The translations under genes were made by a program, and so were the position numbers. From positions 56,604,001 through 56,668,000 of the forward strand of contig NC_080590.1 of NCBI RefSeq assembly GCF_029962835.1: a stretch of DNA of 64,000 nucleotides. Reading direction: 5' to 3'. Source of the DNA: Magnolia sinica. Its lineage: Eukaryota > Streptophyta > Magnoliopsida > Magnoliales > Magnoliaceae. Below are positions 11,246 through 22,999 of this stretch, piece after piece. Position 1 is the first letter of the stretch, and every line of letters starts with the position of its first letter. Below the pieces are notes generated by a model, which was not told where the DNA came from, did no database searches, and was given only the letters and a program-made list of their open reading frames with translations.

Positions 11246-12259
11246 AATCGGGCAGAGGCCGCATCTAAGAGTCAGACAGATTGACAAATTGGTTCTAATG
11301 GTGGACTTCGCTTCAGAGGCTTGTTGTGTGTCCCGGATGTTTTAGAGTTGTGTGTAGAGATCTTATGACCGAGGTGCATCAATCGTAGTTTTCTATCCAC
11401 CCTGGCTCGATGAAGATGTATCATGATATGAGGAGGCAGTATTTTTGGGTAAGGATGAAGCACTGGATAATCAGTTTTGTGGCCGATTGTAACACTTGCC
11501 AGCATGTCAAGGCTGATCATCAGAAACCCCCTAGTCCATTGCAGCCATTGAGCGTCCCGACATGAAAGTGGTAGCACATATCCACTAATTTTATTATGGG
11601 TTTGCTGAGGATCAGCACGGTCATCACGCCATCCGGGTTATCGTGGATCGTCTGATGAAGTCGACACATTTTCTTGTGATTCGTGCGGCTTGGCATTTGG
11701 ACTGGCTTGCCAAATTGTTTATTAATGAGATCGTGAGACTACACAGTGTTCCAATTTCGATCATTTTTGACCGAGACCCGAGGTTCACGTCTCAATTTTG
11801 CAAGAGCTTTCAGAAGGTTATGGGGTCTGCCTTGCAGTTCAGCATCGCGATCATCTGCAGAACGATGGGCAGACCGAGAGGGTCAGCCAGATTCTTGAGG
11901 ATATGCTTCATGCTTGCGTGATCGACTGCTCGGGTAACTAGGATGATCATTTGTGCCTAACTAAGTTCGCGTATAATAACAACTATCAGGCGACTATTGG
12001 TATGGCTCCCTTTGAGGCCTTGTATAGCATGCTGTGTAAATCCCCTAGTTGTTAGGCCGAGGTTGGAGAACACCGTCTCCTAGGCCCCGAGCTTGTGCAG
12101 CAGACGTTAGAGATTGTTGACATCATCAAGTAGAGGATGCGCACAGGTCATAGTTGGAAGAAGAGTTTTGATGACCGCCGGCGTCGTCCCTTGGAGTTCG
12201 ATGTTGGGGACAGAGTATATCTCAAGGTCTCACCCATGAAGGGCATGGTTTGATTTAGA
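11246..12259 (+). pseudogene. gypsy-1 integrase remnant (frameshifted)
   Basis: Degraded integrase lies between RNase H and the chromodomain tail. The core is recognisable at 11643-11921 (DRLMKSTHFLVIR, then FDRDPRFTSQFCKSFQ), and a YNNNYQATIGMAPFEALY-like block follows at about 11975-12025. Stops and frame changes divide it, and the HPQTDGQ motif is damaged (near 11860). Confidence 0.85.
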
Positions 12260-12625
12260 GTGAAGGGCAAGCTTGCCCTGAGATTTATTGGACCTTTCGA
12301 GATCACTGGGCGCGGTGGAGCAGTAACTTATAGGCTTGCCTTACCTTCTAAGTTGTCTGGCATTCATAACGTTTTCCATGTTTTAATGTTGCAGAAATGT
12401 AGATTAGGCACCATTCTCATGATTGATTGGCAGCCTCTTAAGGTCCGTGAGGATGCTTCCTATATTGAGCAGCCGATTCGCATCCTTGATCGGAAGGAGC
12501 AGGTCCTCTGGACCAACGTCATTCCTTTGGAGAAGGTTCAGTTGGGTCATCAATTTGTTGAGGATGCATCTTGGGAGCGCGAGGCTGAGATTAGAGAGTG
12601 CTATCCCCATTTATTTGCAGATTAA
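12260..12625 (+). pseudogene. gypsy-1 pol C-terminus with chromodomain-like tail
   Basis: The 121-codon open stretch includes LALRFIGPFEI, VTYRLALP, FHVLMLQKC and the tail ILDRKEQVLWTNVIPLEKVQLGHQ followed by ASWEREAEIRECYPHLF. This is the integrase C-terminal module and chromodomain of Tekay-type elements, a module thought to direct integration to heterochromatin. It ends at 12625 in TAA, about 135 bp before the LTR. Confidence 0.85.
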
Positions 12626-12747
12626 TTGTACTTGTGTTATGCTTTGTATTGCATTGATTGTTATATGTGTGTGTGTGTGATGATGCTTTCTCTTCTTCCC
12701 TTGTTTTGTCTTGCATGATAGTAAATTTTGAGGATGAAATTTTTATT

Positions 12748-12760
12748 ATGAGGGGAGAGT
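12748..12760 (+). other. gypsy-1 polypurine tract
   Basis: The tract ATGAGGGGAGAGT immediately precedes the LTR start TGTCAGG at 12761. It follows the conserved GAGGATGAAATTTTTATT stretch typical of Tekay-type elements. Confidence 0.8.
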
Positions 12761-13190
12761 TGTCAGGCCCATGTCTTAATGACCATTCCATTCGAAAAGA
12801 TCCCACGATCCTCCTAGTCAAATTCCGGTGACCCGTAACCCGTAAATTGCATTTGCATGCGACCCTAAGTCATATCTTGTAAACCCGAGTCGAATTAACC
12901 CAAGACCTGTGCCATTGCAACCGTGCCGTCGGCGCGGTTCCAATGTCCCATCTTGTGTGCCAATCCAACGTCTAGATCATAAGATGTGGACCACACATGA
13001 TCATGGTCGTGGACCATATGTTGTGGGACCCACCTAACCCATGGCACATTTTCCTAGGCCATTATGAGGATGACCTCACCCTAGCTATAACAACCCTAGA
13101 CCCTAGCCCATGATCCCTTTCTCTTCCCCATTAGAGCATGCCTTACACCTATCATCATTGCCTAGATAAGAGAGCTAGGCAATCATTACA

Positions 13191-13214
13191 TTTCTCTCTC
13201 TCTCTCTCTCTTAT
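13191..13214. repeat. (CT)n microsatellite in gypsy-1 LTR
   Basis: A short pure TC/CT run in the 5' part of the LTR, followed by CT-rich sequence to about 13240. Confidence 0.9.
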
Positions 13215-13757
13215 CTCTCACCCTCTCTCTTTTATTTCTTATTTTTCTCCATTGCTAGAAAGAGAAAGAGAGCTCTCAAAATTTTTAGCCACTTCCTCTC
13301 CCTAATCTTCCTAATCCAACCACTAAGAGACCATCTTAACCATTGAATCTTGTCCCCTTAGAGCATTGAAGCCATTGGTGGAAGAAGAAGTGCTAGATTT
13401 GAAGGTGGGTGCACTCTAGATCTAGATTTCATCATCTCCTTTAAATATCTTTCTTTCATTTGTTTGGGGACTTGAAGGACCCACCAATCCATGGTGGAGA
13501 TTCTCCATGATACCCTTGATGTGGCCTTTGGCCCATCTTCTTGCATGCATGACCCATGGTGGGTCCATTCTCCATGGACCCCACCATGATGATTTCTACT
13601 CTAATCCATGCCTTCTAAGGGTCATCTATACCCTTATTTGCATGGTGGGGATGGTATCCCCACCTCAGATTTTTATATATTATGATGGGCCCATGTATAT
13701 GATTGTATGGTGTATATCTTGTGAGTGACTCATACTGGCGGAGTCTTTCCTTCATTG

Positions 13758-13822
13758 GTCGTTCTCTCTCTCTCTCTCACTCTCTCTTTCTCTCTCTCTC
13801 TCTCTACCTCTTTCTCTCTTCT
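13758..13822. repeat. (TC)n-rich microsatellite in gypsy-1 LTR
   Basis: An interrupted TC repeat. Open reading frames across it encode only Ser/Leu or Arg/Glu dipeptide runs and are not genes. Confidence 0.9.
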
Positions 13823-13849
13823 TCTTATTTTGACAATGATGATGATGTA

Positions 13850-15215
13850 TGTGGTTGGTGGGCCACGTGTACGTGGGCCCCACTTGGTGGACAAATTACA
13901 TCCAAACCGTCTAGCCATGGAATGTCCAACAGTAACATTGCTGGACTGTATGAAAGGAATGCACCTATATCAGATTGATCCAAATCAGGTGGGCCACGTC
14001 CACATGGGACCCACATGTGATACCTTTGTTATATCTAAAACCATCAATCTGTTAGACGTTGGGATAGCAGCCTAGACGTCCAGCAGCCATGCAGCTGTTA
14101 TATCTTACGTCAGCAAGTTCAGGGGTCCACCACGAGGTATGTGTTATGTCCATACCGTCCAACCATTTGGCACACGTGTGGGGCCCACCACCACATGCTG
14201 CACGTGTGGGATGAGACCCACCTTGATGTACATATTCTATATTCCACACCATCCATTGGGCAGAACGGTGGTACCCCACCTCTGATGATTGTGTTATATG
14301 CACTCCGTCCGTCCATTTCTGGGTGCGAGGGGCCCACCCCACACATGTGGCATGTGTGGGGGTGGGACCCACCTTGATGTATGTATTTTGTATCCACACC
14401 GTCCATCTGGACGGTGCTGTATGGGCCCTATCCCCACCGTCCGTCCATCTGCCCTAGGACAGTGGGACCCAACTCATGTACGTGTTGTATATTCACGTCA
14501 TCCATTTGTTTTCTGGGGTGAGGCCCACCTTAATGTATGCATTATATATTAGCACCGTCCATTTGGATGTGCTGTGGGAAGCACCATGATGTATCCGTTT
14601 TATCCATGTTGTCTGTCCATGGACCCCCCATGATGTTAGGGTTATATCCACTCCGCCCGGCCACATGGGACGTGGGGCCACTGTGATATATGAGCTGTAT
14701 ACTCACACCATCCAGGGCAGCAGCCCACCCCGATGAATGCATTGTATATCCAGGCTACCCATCCATTTTTCATGGATTATGGGCTTCCCCATTAGGCCCA
14801 TTTTGTGGTGCAACAGACCCACCTTGATGAATGCATTGTAGGCAATCTATCCACTTTTTTTCTGGACCATAGGGCTGATCTGTGGGCCCACCTTGATGTG
14901 TATATTGACCTCGTGGCCCATTTATTTTTTAGGCTATGTGGGCTGCCCCATCAGGCCCACTATGGTGTATGTGTTGCACTCACCACCCATCCCTTGTGCC
15001 TAGCCCATGGGCCGTTGTGTGAGGCCCAAAATGAGGTATTTTTGGCCCATGGGTGAGGCTCAATATGATGTAATTATGGCCCATGAGTGAGGCCCATTGT
15101 GATGTATATTAGGCCTTTGAATGAGGCCCATTATGATATATATGAGGCCCTTATGTGAGGCCCATTGTGAAGTATATGAGGCCTTCATGTGAGGCATGGG
15201 CCCACCATATGTTTG
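13850..15215. repeat. Diverged GGGCCCACC / TGATGTATG repeat field inside gypsy-1 LTR
   Basis: A theme of GGGCCCACC, then TTGATGTATGTATT, then CACACCGTCCAT recurs many times with spacings of about 50-100 bp (for example near 14208, 14363, 14523, 14726, 14817 and 14887). Towards 15010-15190 it becomes a tighter series of about 40 bp built on GAGGCCCATTATGATGTAT. It looks like an old, decayed tandem array. Confidence 0.75.
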
Positions 15216-17031
15216 GATCTATGTGGGCCACTTCTTGGGAGCAATGTTGGTTAAATGTCGACATTGATGGGCACTGATGGTTAAATGTCCACATTTTGAC
15301 CTTCCCTTAGGCCTTATTATGCCCATTCTCATCATTCTCTAAGTGGGTTAACCCAAATCATTGGGCCCCATTGATATGTGCATGATCCATCTATTCATAT
15401 TAGGCTAACCCAAGAAGTTGAGCCCCCATTGGTTGCCTGTACGATTATTTCTTCTTAATCTTAGAGTCCATCTAGGACTTATTTGGGCCCTTAGGGCATT
15501 TATCGGGTCATGCAATAGTATGGTGAAGGAAGCCCGTTCCGCATCCTTAAGATTATAGGTAGGCCACCTAGGCCCAACCTTGAGATGACGAGAATTCATC
15601 ATCATCGTAGACAGATGGATCTGTGCGATCAGAGTTGGTATATCCACGGTTGAGGGCTGATCCTTATGTTATGGTTTAGATCGGTTGTCCATCTATGGAC
15701 CCCGCCATGTATTTAGGCCAGTTATCGATACCAATTATGAGTATGTGATAGCATAACATCATGATACATGCCCATACGCATCATCTGCGTATTTTTATGA
15801 GATATGGTTGACCATTGCATGTGCCATTGGGTAGGTTGTTTATGAGACTCCCTGATAGGTGAAGTTGTCCCGCATGAGTGCACTGTATGCGCTGGATTGA
15901 TGCATGACTGGATTGTCTGACTCATACATCTTATATTGTGTGTTGTGATTATTATACACCCTAGCAATATCAGGGCTATAGCCTTCACAGTCATATAGTG
16001 GATGGAAGGATTGGACACCGAAAATCTTCTCTTTACATGGGGCGCGAAGGATGTCCCTGGGTGAAATTTCCTAAACCTGACGATAGCAAAAGATGCTCTA
16101 ATGTCGAGACCAAGTGCATACATAAGCGCACGAGGGCCGAATACCAAGAAGTCACGCCTCCTACTGTGTCGTGGTTGGTTGGAAGGGGGTGTGACCTTAC
16201 CCGTCTGAGGGTAAGGGGCGATTGCTAGGTTGAGTATGACCAGCTCGTAAATAGGTCTGCCATTGACGTGCCAGATAGATATTGGTTGAATATTGACTAG
16301 GCAGATAGTGAGGTCTCTTCCGCTTGTACGGTTGTGCGTCAAGTGTAGGGCGACAATGTTGTATATAGCGTATTAGACCCCAGTGATTATCTAGAGAGAA
16401 CTATACTGATGTATGATGCTCTAGAGATGAGCTGAATTGATATGTGGATTGGTATGCTTGAGCTTCATCTTGCACAAGACATTAGCTATGCAGACCTTGC
16501 ATCATTTGGCCTTAGTGTGGCCGATAGCATTCATACCTTGCATCGCATGGCCTTGGTACAGCTGATGACATTTATGGACTTACATGTTTCCACATTACTC
16601 TGATACTGCATTCTTGCATTCTTACCTTGCGCACATAATTCCACCACCCTCTAAGCTTTCTATAAGCTTATGCATGATTGATGCATGCAAGTGACATTAG
16701 ACCATAGCTGAGCAGGAGCAGGAGCGTGCCGCAGAGCTTCTGGAGTTTTGTTATTATTATCATTATATTTTCCTTTCTGTGCATTGTATCTTAAAGTTTT
16801 TTTATCATAGTGAATTTTGTAATGGAGTTCTGGTTATTCTTCGTGGGTTATGCCTTTGGTCAAGCTTATTATGAAATGAATTCATGATTAAAATCCTCCT
16901 TATAGGATCCCAGGATCGGAACCTGGTATATGGGTATCAGGAGCTGAGAATGGGGTACTATGGAGGCTGTCGGTGCCGGATTCGTCGATCGAAAATTTTA
17001 TGAGCTTGGTTTCCGAGTTTGGAGCATGACA

Positions 17032-17640
17032 GGAGTAATCCATTTAAGACAATGAGTATTACTCATAGCACATGGCCTACTATTTTGATACCATATAACT
17101 TACCACCATGAATGTGCATGAAGCAACCTTATTTCATGTTGTCCTTGCCTATTTCTAGTCTTTCTAGAACTGGTAATGACATTGATGTATATTTACAACC
17201 TTTAATAAATGAGTTGAAGGAATTATGGGAGGTTGACATAGACACTTATAATGCTTCAAGCAATAAAATATTTCAAATGCGTGCACATTGTTGAGGACTA
17301 TCATTGACTTCTGTACATATTGGAACTTGTCTGGATGGAGCACTAAAGGAGGCTTTGCTTGTCCTTTCTGTATCAAGAACACTTCATCTAAATATATAAA
17401 GCATAGTCGAAAGTTTTATTATATGGGCCATCGTTAATTCTTGGAACATGATCATGAGTTTAGAACTGATAGCAGATCCTTTGATGGCACAGAAGAATTT
17501 GGTGAGGTGCCAACTCCGTTATCTGGGTCTGATGTGTTAGCTCAATTACAAGGAATTAATGTCACATTTAAAAAGAAGACTCTTGGTAAGCATAAGTTAT
17601 ATTAAATCAACAAAGAGTAGTTATAAGGCTCTAACTATTT
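17032..17640 (+). pseudogene. CACTA TNP2 transposase fragment (copy A)
   Basis: This stretch aligns base by base with 25258-25820 of the main CACTA element (shared AATGAGTATT, CATAGCACATG, GATACCATATAACTTACC and GAGTTGAAGGAATT). It encodes part of the Transposase_21 catalytic domain, including VYLQPLINELKELW and NLSGWSTKEA-like residues, with stops. It is a separate older or paralogous CACTA remnant, cut on its left by gypsy-1. Homology fades by about 17600. Confidence 0.85.
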
Positions 17641-18535
17641 ACACCATTTTCTCTTATTAAAAAGCATGGAAAGCATAAGTTATTAAACTTACGAGATTTT
17701 AATACCAGTATGACTAGATTTCCATCAAGTAGTGTTTTTAGAAATAATGTGAATGAATTCTCAAAAAGTTAGCCAACATGATTTACTCTTCATCGTTCCT
17801 CTTAAAGGTAGGCCATTTATCCTTTTGACATTAGAGGCAATATAAGTTAAACACTAATTAGATAGTGCATACAACTGGATTTTCTGTTTTGATTTGCTTA
17901 ATTTGTACATTTTATGGCTGCGATAGACTAATTTCATGGACTCCAGTATTGTTTGGATGATTCAGCTTTGATTTATTGTGACTTTCTTATAATTTGCTTT
18001 GAACTACATAATTGATGTGGTTTTTGAGTTTTATATGTTAAATTCATGTATTTTATGGCAATATCAAATGAACTTTTAGATAGTTGTAATTGTTTGCCTT
18101 GTGCTGCCACAATGATGATGATCATGATTTTTCAATCATTTTTGTTTTATTGATTGATGTTTTGCATATTGGTAATTCAAGTATGTTGTAACAGAACTTT
18201 GTGGTTCTGCCAAACTTATCTTTTTGCCGATTTAAAAGGCACATCTGGTTTAATGTTGAGGTTTTAGGTTATTGAACTTCCTCTTTTCTCAGAATTTGGA
18301 TGTATCCACCTTGTGTTTGTCCTTCTATCATTCTAAAATTAATCTGGTAGAGTTGATTTGAGTCTTTCAATTGGAATCTCATGGTGGACTTATTTCGTTC
18401 TTTTGTTTTTTGAACAAATGGACAATTGTGGCCATTTCATCCACTGATCACATTTCAATGGCATCCCAAGAATTGGGACTAGAGTGCATTAAGACTGTGG
18501 AAACTGATGCACATTGTTATGGTTAGAATTTGCAG
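17641..18535. other. AT-rich stretch without recognised gene
   Basis: No open frame longer than about 60 codons or recognisable domain was seen. It lies between the CACTA fragment and the RlmN-like exon. It may be intron of the RlmN-like gene or decayed transposon. The acceptor AG at 18534-18535 closes it. Confidence 0.5.
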
Positions 18536-18637
18536 ATACTGATCAAGTTGGAGGATAATAGACTAGTTGAAACTGTTGGGATACCAATTGAAGATAATAA
18601 AGGTTCTTATCACCTCAGTGCTTGTATATCTTTATAG
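18536..18637 (+). pseudogene. RlmN-like methyltransferase, exon i (internal)
   Basis: The 34-codon block after an AG acceptor reads LEDNRLVETVGIP, which matches the strand before the radical-SAM cysteines in plant RlmN-like (dual-specificity 23S rRNA/tRNA adenine-C2 methyltransferase family) proteins. It ends ACISL-stop before a GTAAGG donor. Relatives have Ser-Gln there, so TTA and TAG look like C-to-T changes of TCA and CAG. These enzymes use a [4Fe-4S] cluster and SAM to methylate adenine, probably in an organelle in plants. Upstream exons are not visible in the window. Confidence 0.82.
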
Positions 18638-18685
18638 GTAAGGTGCTTTTCACACAACAACAAATCCATGTTGATCGACTTTTCT
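18638..18685 (+). other. Left remnant of RlmN-like intron
   Basis: It starts with the GTAAGG donor and ends TCT (18683-18685) directly before the CACTA terminus. Together with 56919-57070 it makes an intron of about 197 bp once one TCT copy is removed. Confidence 0.75.
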
Positions 18686-18700
18686 CACTACAACAAAAGC
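18686..18700 (+). repeat. CACTA left terminal inverted repeat
   Basis: CACTACAACAAAAGC matches the reverse of the right end at about 11 of 15 positions. A CCGGTGCTA-type subterminal motif follows near 18731-18741. Confidence 0.85.
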
Positions 18701-18848
18701 AGGTAGAGCCGACACTTTGGGGGCTAGTTTTCCGGTGCTAACTAAAATCAGGCATTGGATAACCATCTCATGTAAATACACTACTAAAAATCCCTAACCC
18801 TAATTTTCTCCCCTCTCCCAACTCTTTCCCTCTCACCACCCTCGTCGT

Positions 18849-18849
<1 letters not shown>

Positions 18850-18894
<45 letters not shown>

Positions 18895-18901
18895 CCCCCC
18901 C
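18850..18901. repeat. (TC)n then C10 microsatellite
   Basis: A TC run of about 20 units followed by a C homopolymer in the CACTA left arm. The flanking CT-rich sequence and a second TC run at 19049-19074 look like a plant 5'-UTR or promoter region. Confidence 0.9.
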
Positions 18902-19043
18902 CTAGATGGAGCGACAGCCATCGCCATCTCCACCTCTACTATCCCTTTCTCAATCGACCTTCTCTCTCTATTTCCCTTTTTCCCTCTCTCAATTGATCAT
19001 CTCTCTTTGTTTCCCCTTTCTCAATCCACCTCTGCTCCTCTAG

Positions 19044-19048
<5 letters not shown>

Positions 19049-19074
<26 letters not shown>
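19049..19074. repeat. (TC)n microsatellite
   Basis: A pure TC/CT run in the CACTA left arm. Confidence 0.9.
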
Positions 19075-19080
<6 letters not shown>

Positions 19081-20666
19081 TATAGACCAGATCTAGGTTT
19101 TTCACTCTTGATTTTTCTAAAACGGATTTGGATTTTTCTCTCAAGCTATAATAGATTTTCGATGCAGATATTGGGTTTTCTCTCCAGCAATTAGCAGATT
19201 ATCTAAGACCACATCTAGTCATAAGGTAATTTTAGCTATTTCTTACTCATATTATCTGAAATTGCATTAATAGGACCATTTGGTAAAGATTTCTATGTTG
19301 CTGTTTGTTTTTGGACTCACTTTTATCAATCCTTTTTTTTTTTTAGTGTCATCTCCAAAAGATGTATAAGATGTAGGTTTGGTTTGTCAATATAATCAAA
19401 CAGAGTTGCTTTCTAAGGAAGCTATTTGTTTTCTTGAGTGCTATTATCATGTATTGTGGATCATGGTTTGGTGATCTGGATCATTGGTCTGATGTGGCCC
19501 ATGGATCATTCCTCTTTTAAGCCCCCCCGGCCTAACACTGGTCATTTTTCCATCGAATGAGGGGGTTCTGCATCTGAGTTCCAACGGGGATATTAAGGGG
19601 AACCTGCCAATGGATATGTAGGACGTTTTCCATGTGGTCTTCTTTTGAAGTACATGCATTTTCAAGTATATATGCAGATGCATTTTTTATTGCAAGTTTG
19701 AGTTGAGTTGAATGGCAATTCTGTGGGCAAATGGGAATTGTTTTCTTTGTGATCACTAGACATTATTAGGACTTTATAAGTAGAACTCTGAACTCTACTT
19801 TATATAGCATATTGCTTGAAGAAAAAATGTTCCATCTTAAATATATTTCCTTTTACCACTTGAAACTAGTTCTGTTTTAGGCAACACTACTGGCGCTCAA
19901 ACAGACTGGTGGCACTCCCTCGTGTACGAGTGGTGCCAAACATCATCTTAGATGTTCTTATGTTGACAAGCATGGGTAAGCAAGCCACTCTAATCAACAA
20001 GAACTATTTGGTTTTACATTTCATAATGGCATCACATAAAACATTGTCTGCACCAAGCAGCAAAGTCATTTTTTTAAGAAAAATATCAAATGAGAACTAT
20101 ATGATCTAAGGGCCCTAGAAGTGTCTACAAAGGTGGAGCCAAGATTTAAACATCCAAAGTGTCTTGGTGTCGTGAAGCCTAACAAAAATGGACTGCTCCA
20201 AACACCTCCAAGGTGACATCAACCCTTCATGGCTTTTAACTAGACAGTAAATAATACCGCAACAACCTGCATTGAACTAAGAAAAGCCAATAATTGGATG
20301 GGTACAATGTTCAATCTGGAGGTTTTTCTTTTTTTTTTTACTCCATCTTTAGTCTGCAATGAGACCCATTGGGTTGACATCAAAATTAGCCAATGCAAGG
20401 CCTATCTCCTAGCTGTGCTGTAACAAAATGAACAATTTCTCAGACCATTATCTAGTACAATTTGTATTGGGCACCTTATCTGCAGAATCCTAACATATTG
20501 TATTCTCTTCACACAAACACCCGTAAAAAATCATATAAGTTGCTAACTAAAATAAGTTGGTTCCAGTACTTGGCCATTCAGATGAGTTTGTTAGTTTATT
20601 CTTAACTATGTAATGTCTATAAATCAATCTATACATCTGTATTCCTGATCATGTTATGTTTTCTCA
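19075..20666. other. CACTA left arm, no recognised coding sequence
   Basis: The sequence is AT-rich with scattered short open frames (for example 19447-19756 minus and 19909-20109 plus). None shows a recognisable domain. It could include unrecognised captured exons or 5' non-coding sequence. Confidence 0.5.
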
Positions 20667-20850
20667 GGTTCTTTTAGTGGTTCTATTGCAGTGGTCTTTG
20701 CAGGGCTGTCTGAGGTTCTTTTAGTGGTTCTGCTGCAGTGGTCTCTGTAGGGCTGTCTGAGGTTCTTCTAGTGGTTATGCTGTAGTGGTCTCTGTAGGGC
20801 TGTCTGAGGTTCTTCTAGTGGTTCTGCTGCAGTGGTCTCTGTAGGGCAGT
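20667..20850. repeat. 47-bp tandem repeat, ~3.9 copies
   Basis: Units begin GGTTCTTYTAGTGGTT at 20667, 20714, 20761 and 20808, exactly 47 bp apart. Each contains GTAGTGGTCTCTGTAGGGC or a close variant. The last copy is incomplete. Confidence 0.92.
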
Positions 20851-20965
20851 CCCGTTGCTCTTGGTGTTGATGGAGGAGGTAAATGGTTCTCACTTTATAG
20901 AGATAGATGGAAACTGTGACCACCAAATTCTATTACAAGCAAAAAAAATAAAAATAATAATAATT

Positions 20966-20966
<1 letters not shown>

Positions 20967-21017
<51 letters not shown>

Positions 21018-21019
21018 TC
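20967..21019. repeat. (TC)n(AC)n compound microsatellite
   Basis: A TC run passes directly into a CA run and is preceded by an AAT-rich tract. Confidence 0.92.
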
Positions 21020-21693
21020 ATGGTTTGGTAGTTGACTCATTTGTATCCCTCATTTGGTGATATCTTTAGTTGAACAAGGTGTTATGCAGGCCACCATAAC
21101 TTTCATGATATGTAAGAAATGAAGTTGCTTTATGAATTATATCCTTTAAAGGAGTCATAGATAGTTTGAGTAAATGTTATTAAATGCATTTTATTTCTAT
21201 TAAGAAAATTGTTATTAAATCAAATTCAGTACACTGTTGTGACAGGTGCAAAATCACAAAAGGTGGAAACCAACAGGTGCAAAATCACAAAATTCCTATT
21301 TTTGTTTGGCTCATGTCCACCCAATGAGCAAATGGCTATGCTACATCTGGTAATTGGACTCGCCTAATTCTTGTAGGAAAGCATCTTAATAGTGTTACTT
21401 TGATTAATGGATTAGATCTCGTATGAATGTGTCAAGTCGGCACATGTGGTGGCCTGTGCATTAGCATTATTGTACACACATGTGGGCTTAACAAAGCTCT
21501 AATTATGATTAAATAAAATGGAATTATCTATTAGAGGTCGTGATCTCTAATATATAATTGTTACTAACTAAAAATCGGCATCTACCAAACTAGCCCTTAT
21601 TATAGTTCATCATTATTCTTTCAAACCTTGGTCCAATCTGGCCCTTAATCTGTTGAAATTATGAGCATTCTTGAAAATGCTTTGGGATGATAT

Positions 21694-21801
21694 TGACCTT
21701 GATATATGAAACATAATTATCTTTCAGAAAAACTGACCATGATATATGAAACATAATTATCTTCCAGAAAAACTGACCTTGATATATGAAACATAATTAT
21801 A
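21694..21801. repeat. 40-bp tandem repeat, ~2.7 copies
   Basis: Units start TGACCTTGATATATGAAAC at 21694, 21734 and 21774. A further partial echo (ATAATTATAGTTAACATG) recurs about 100 bp later at 21895-21912. Confidence 0.9.
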
Positions 21802-22998
21802 GTTAACATGATCTTGAGATTGACATTATACTATCAGAATTTGCAGGTTAATTTTCCTTTACAAAATAATGTAAGAATCTTGCAAAGTATGGTATAATTA
21901 TAGTTAACATGTTCTTAAGATTGACATTATTCGAGTTCATATTATAAATTCCTAATGGAGCTTATTCTTTCCACATTAGTTAATTTATTATCGTTGTTGG
22001 TTCTTGGTAGGTAAAGAATTCCTATTAATGCCTTGTTTTGGAATCAGATAAACCCAAACTGTGTATAAATCTATCTTGGGTTGCACTTGTCGTGCTAAAC
22101 TGCTGTTGAATTTCCTAACATGTCATTGCATTATGAGTCTTAAGCCCTAAACCATTAGCATTTACCTACATAATTTCCTTATAAATAGCTTCATTTTCAT
22201 TGTCGTTGTTGTTCAGTGGTATTATCTATCAGAACTTTGAACCTTTAGAAATGTGTAGATATTCTAATCTTATCCCTTATGTACCATGTCTTGTTTTTTT
22301 TTTTTGGCTATTCATATTTTGTTATTGAATACCAACTATTTTTTATTCCATTAAACAGCTGGGGTTGTAGTTGTGATCATTGGGCTGTCTGCCTACAGGG
22401 TATATGCTAGCATTTAATCCCCACTGCTAGTTGTGATATGATCCATTTTTTGCTTTGGATCTGCCTCGTTTTGTCGCATTCCATAAAATGATCATGTAAG
22501 ATGGATAACAGTGGATATAACACATACATCATGCTATGGCCCATGAAACTATGCCACTTAAACACACTTCCACCAATCCATGTCTTGCAGTGATTCTCAA
22601 CTATTATAGAGATTTGACAGTTGGCAATATCCAATCACAAGTAAAATGTAATGCTGTGAGTTTTACACAAGTGTTTGATCCATGTTTTATCTTCCCTATG
22701 CATTTATAAAATAGAACTAATTAACATAAGTTTAAATAAAATTCAATAAATTTCTTTAGAACAACAGCCTGTATGGTAGAAGAGGTAACACCTTTACCTG
22801 TTTTCTCTGAGCAGTAGCCCCTTTGGAGCCCACTTTCACGTCGACCCAAGGGTCTTAGCGTGGAACTACCAAATCTGCCCGTTGAGTTTAAAAGAGAAAC
22901 GCAGTGTTGTTTATTTTTATTTGGCAGTCTTATTTAATGGTTATACCTATGAAGGCACTTAATTTAATGGATTTAATATTGAATTTGGTATGCTTATA
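21802..22998. other. CACTA left arm, no recognised gene
   Basis: AT-rich sequence without a recognised domain. A moderately GC-rich island at about 22790-22880 is unlike its surroundings and might be a captured piece I cannot identify. Confidence 0.45.
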
Positions 22999-22999
22999 G

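Larger units (their letters stand above)
10419..17031 (+). mobile_element. gypsy-1: Ty3/gypsy chromovirus (Tekay/Del-like), 3' half only
   Basis: The visible part starts inside RT because copia-1 interrupts it, and the 5' half lies left of the window. Order is RT end, RNase H, integrase, chromodomain-type tail, purine tract, then a long 3' LTR to 17031. That order and the tail sequence fit the Tekay/Del chromoviruses. The element sits in a CACTA transposase fragment. The expected right target duplication is GGAGT (17032-17036), and its partner is outside the window. Confidence 0.88.
12761..17031 (+). repeat. gypsy-1 3' LTR (~4.27 kb)
   Basis: It starts TGTCAGGCCC and ends GGAGCATGACA, giving a TGTCA...TGACA terminal inverted repeat. 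The second LTR is not in the window, so the ends rest on the purine tract, the terminal dinucleotides and the resumption of CACTA transposase homology at about 17037. The region has no convincing ORF. It holds CT microsatellites and a diffuse GGGCCCACC repeat field. Open frames at 14052-14406, 15722-16342 and similar are by-products of this repeat content. Confidence 0.8.

Noticed and set aside
13703-14406. Several overlapping open frames on both strands rich in Ser/Leu or in His/Gly/Pro
   Set aside because: They run through a TC microsatellite and the GGGCCCACC repeat field in the gypsy-1 LTR and have no domain.
15722-16342. 206-codon minus-strand open frame
   Set aside because: It lies inside the gypsy-1 LTR, shows no recognisable domain, and has composition expected of chance in GC-balanced sequence.
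17730-17736. TAGTG near 17731 as the right end of CACTA fragment A
   Set aside because: The preceding bases do not match a CACTA terminus and no partner or duplication is visible.
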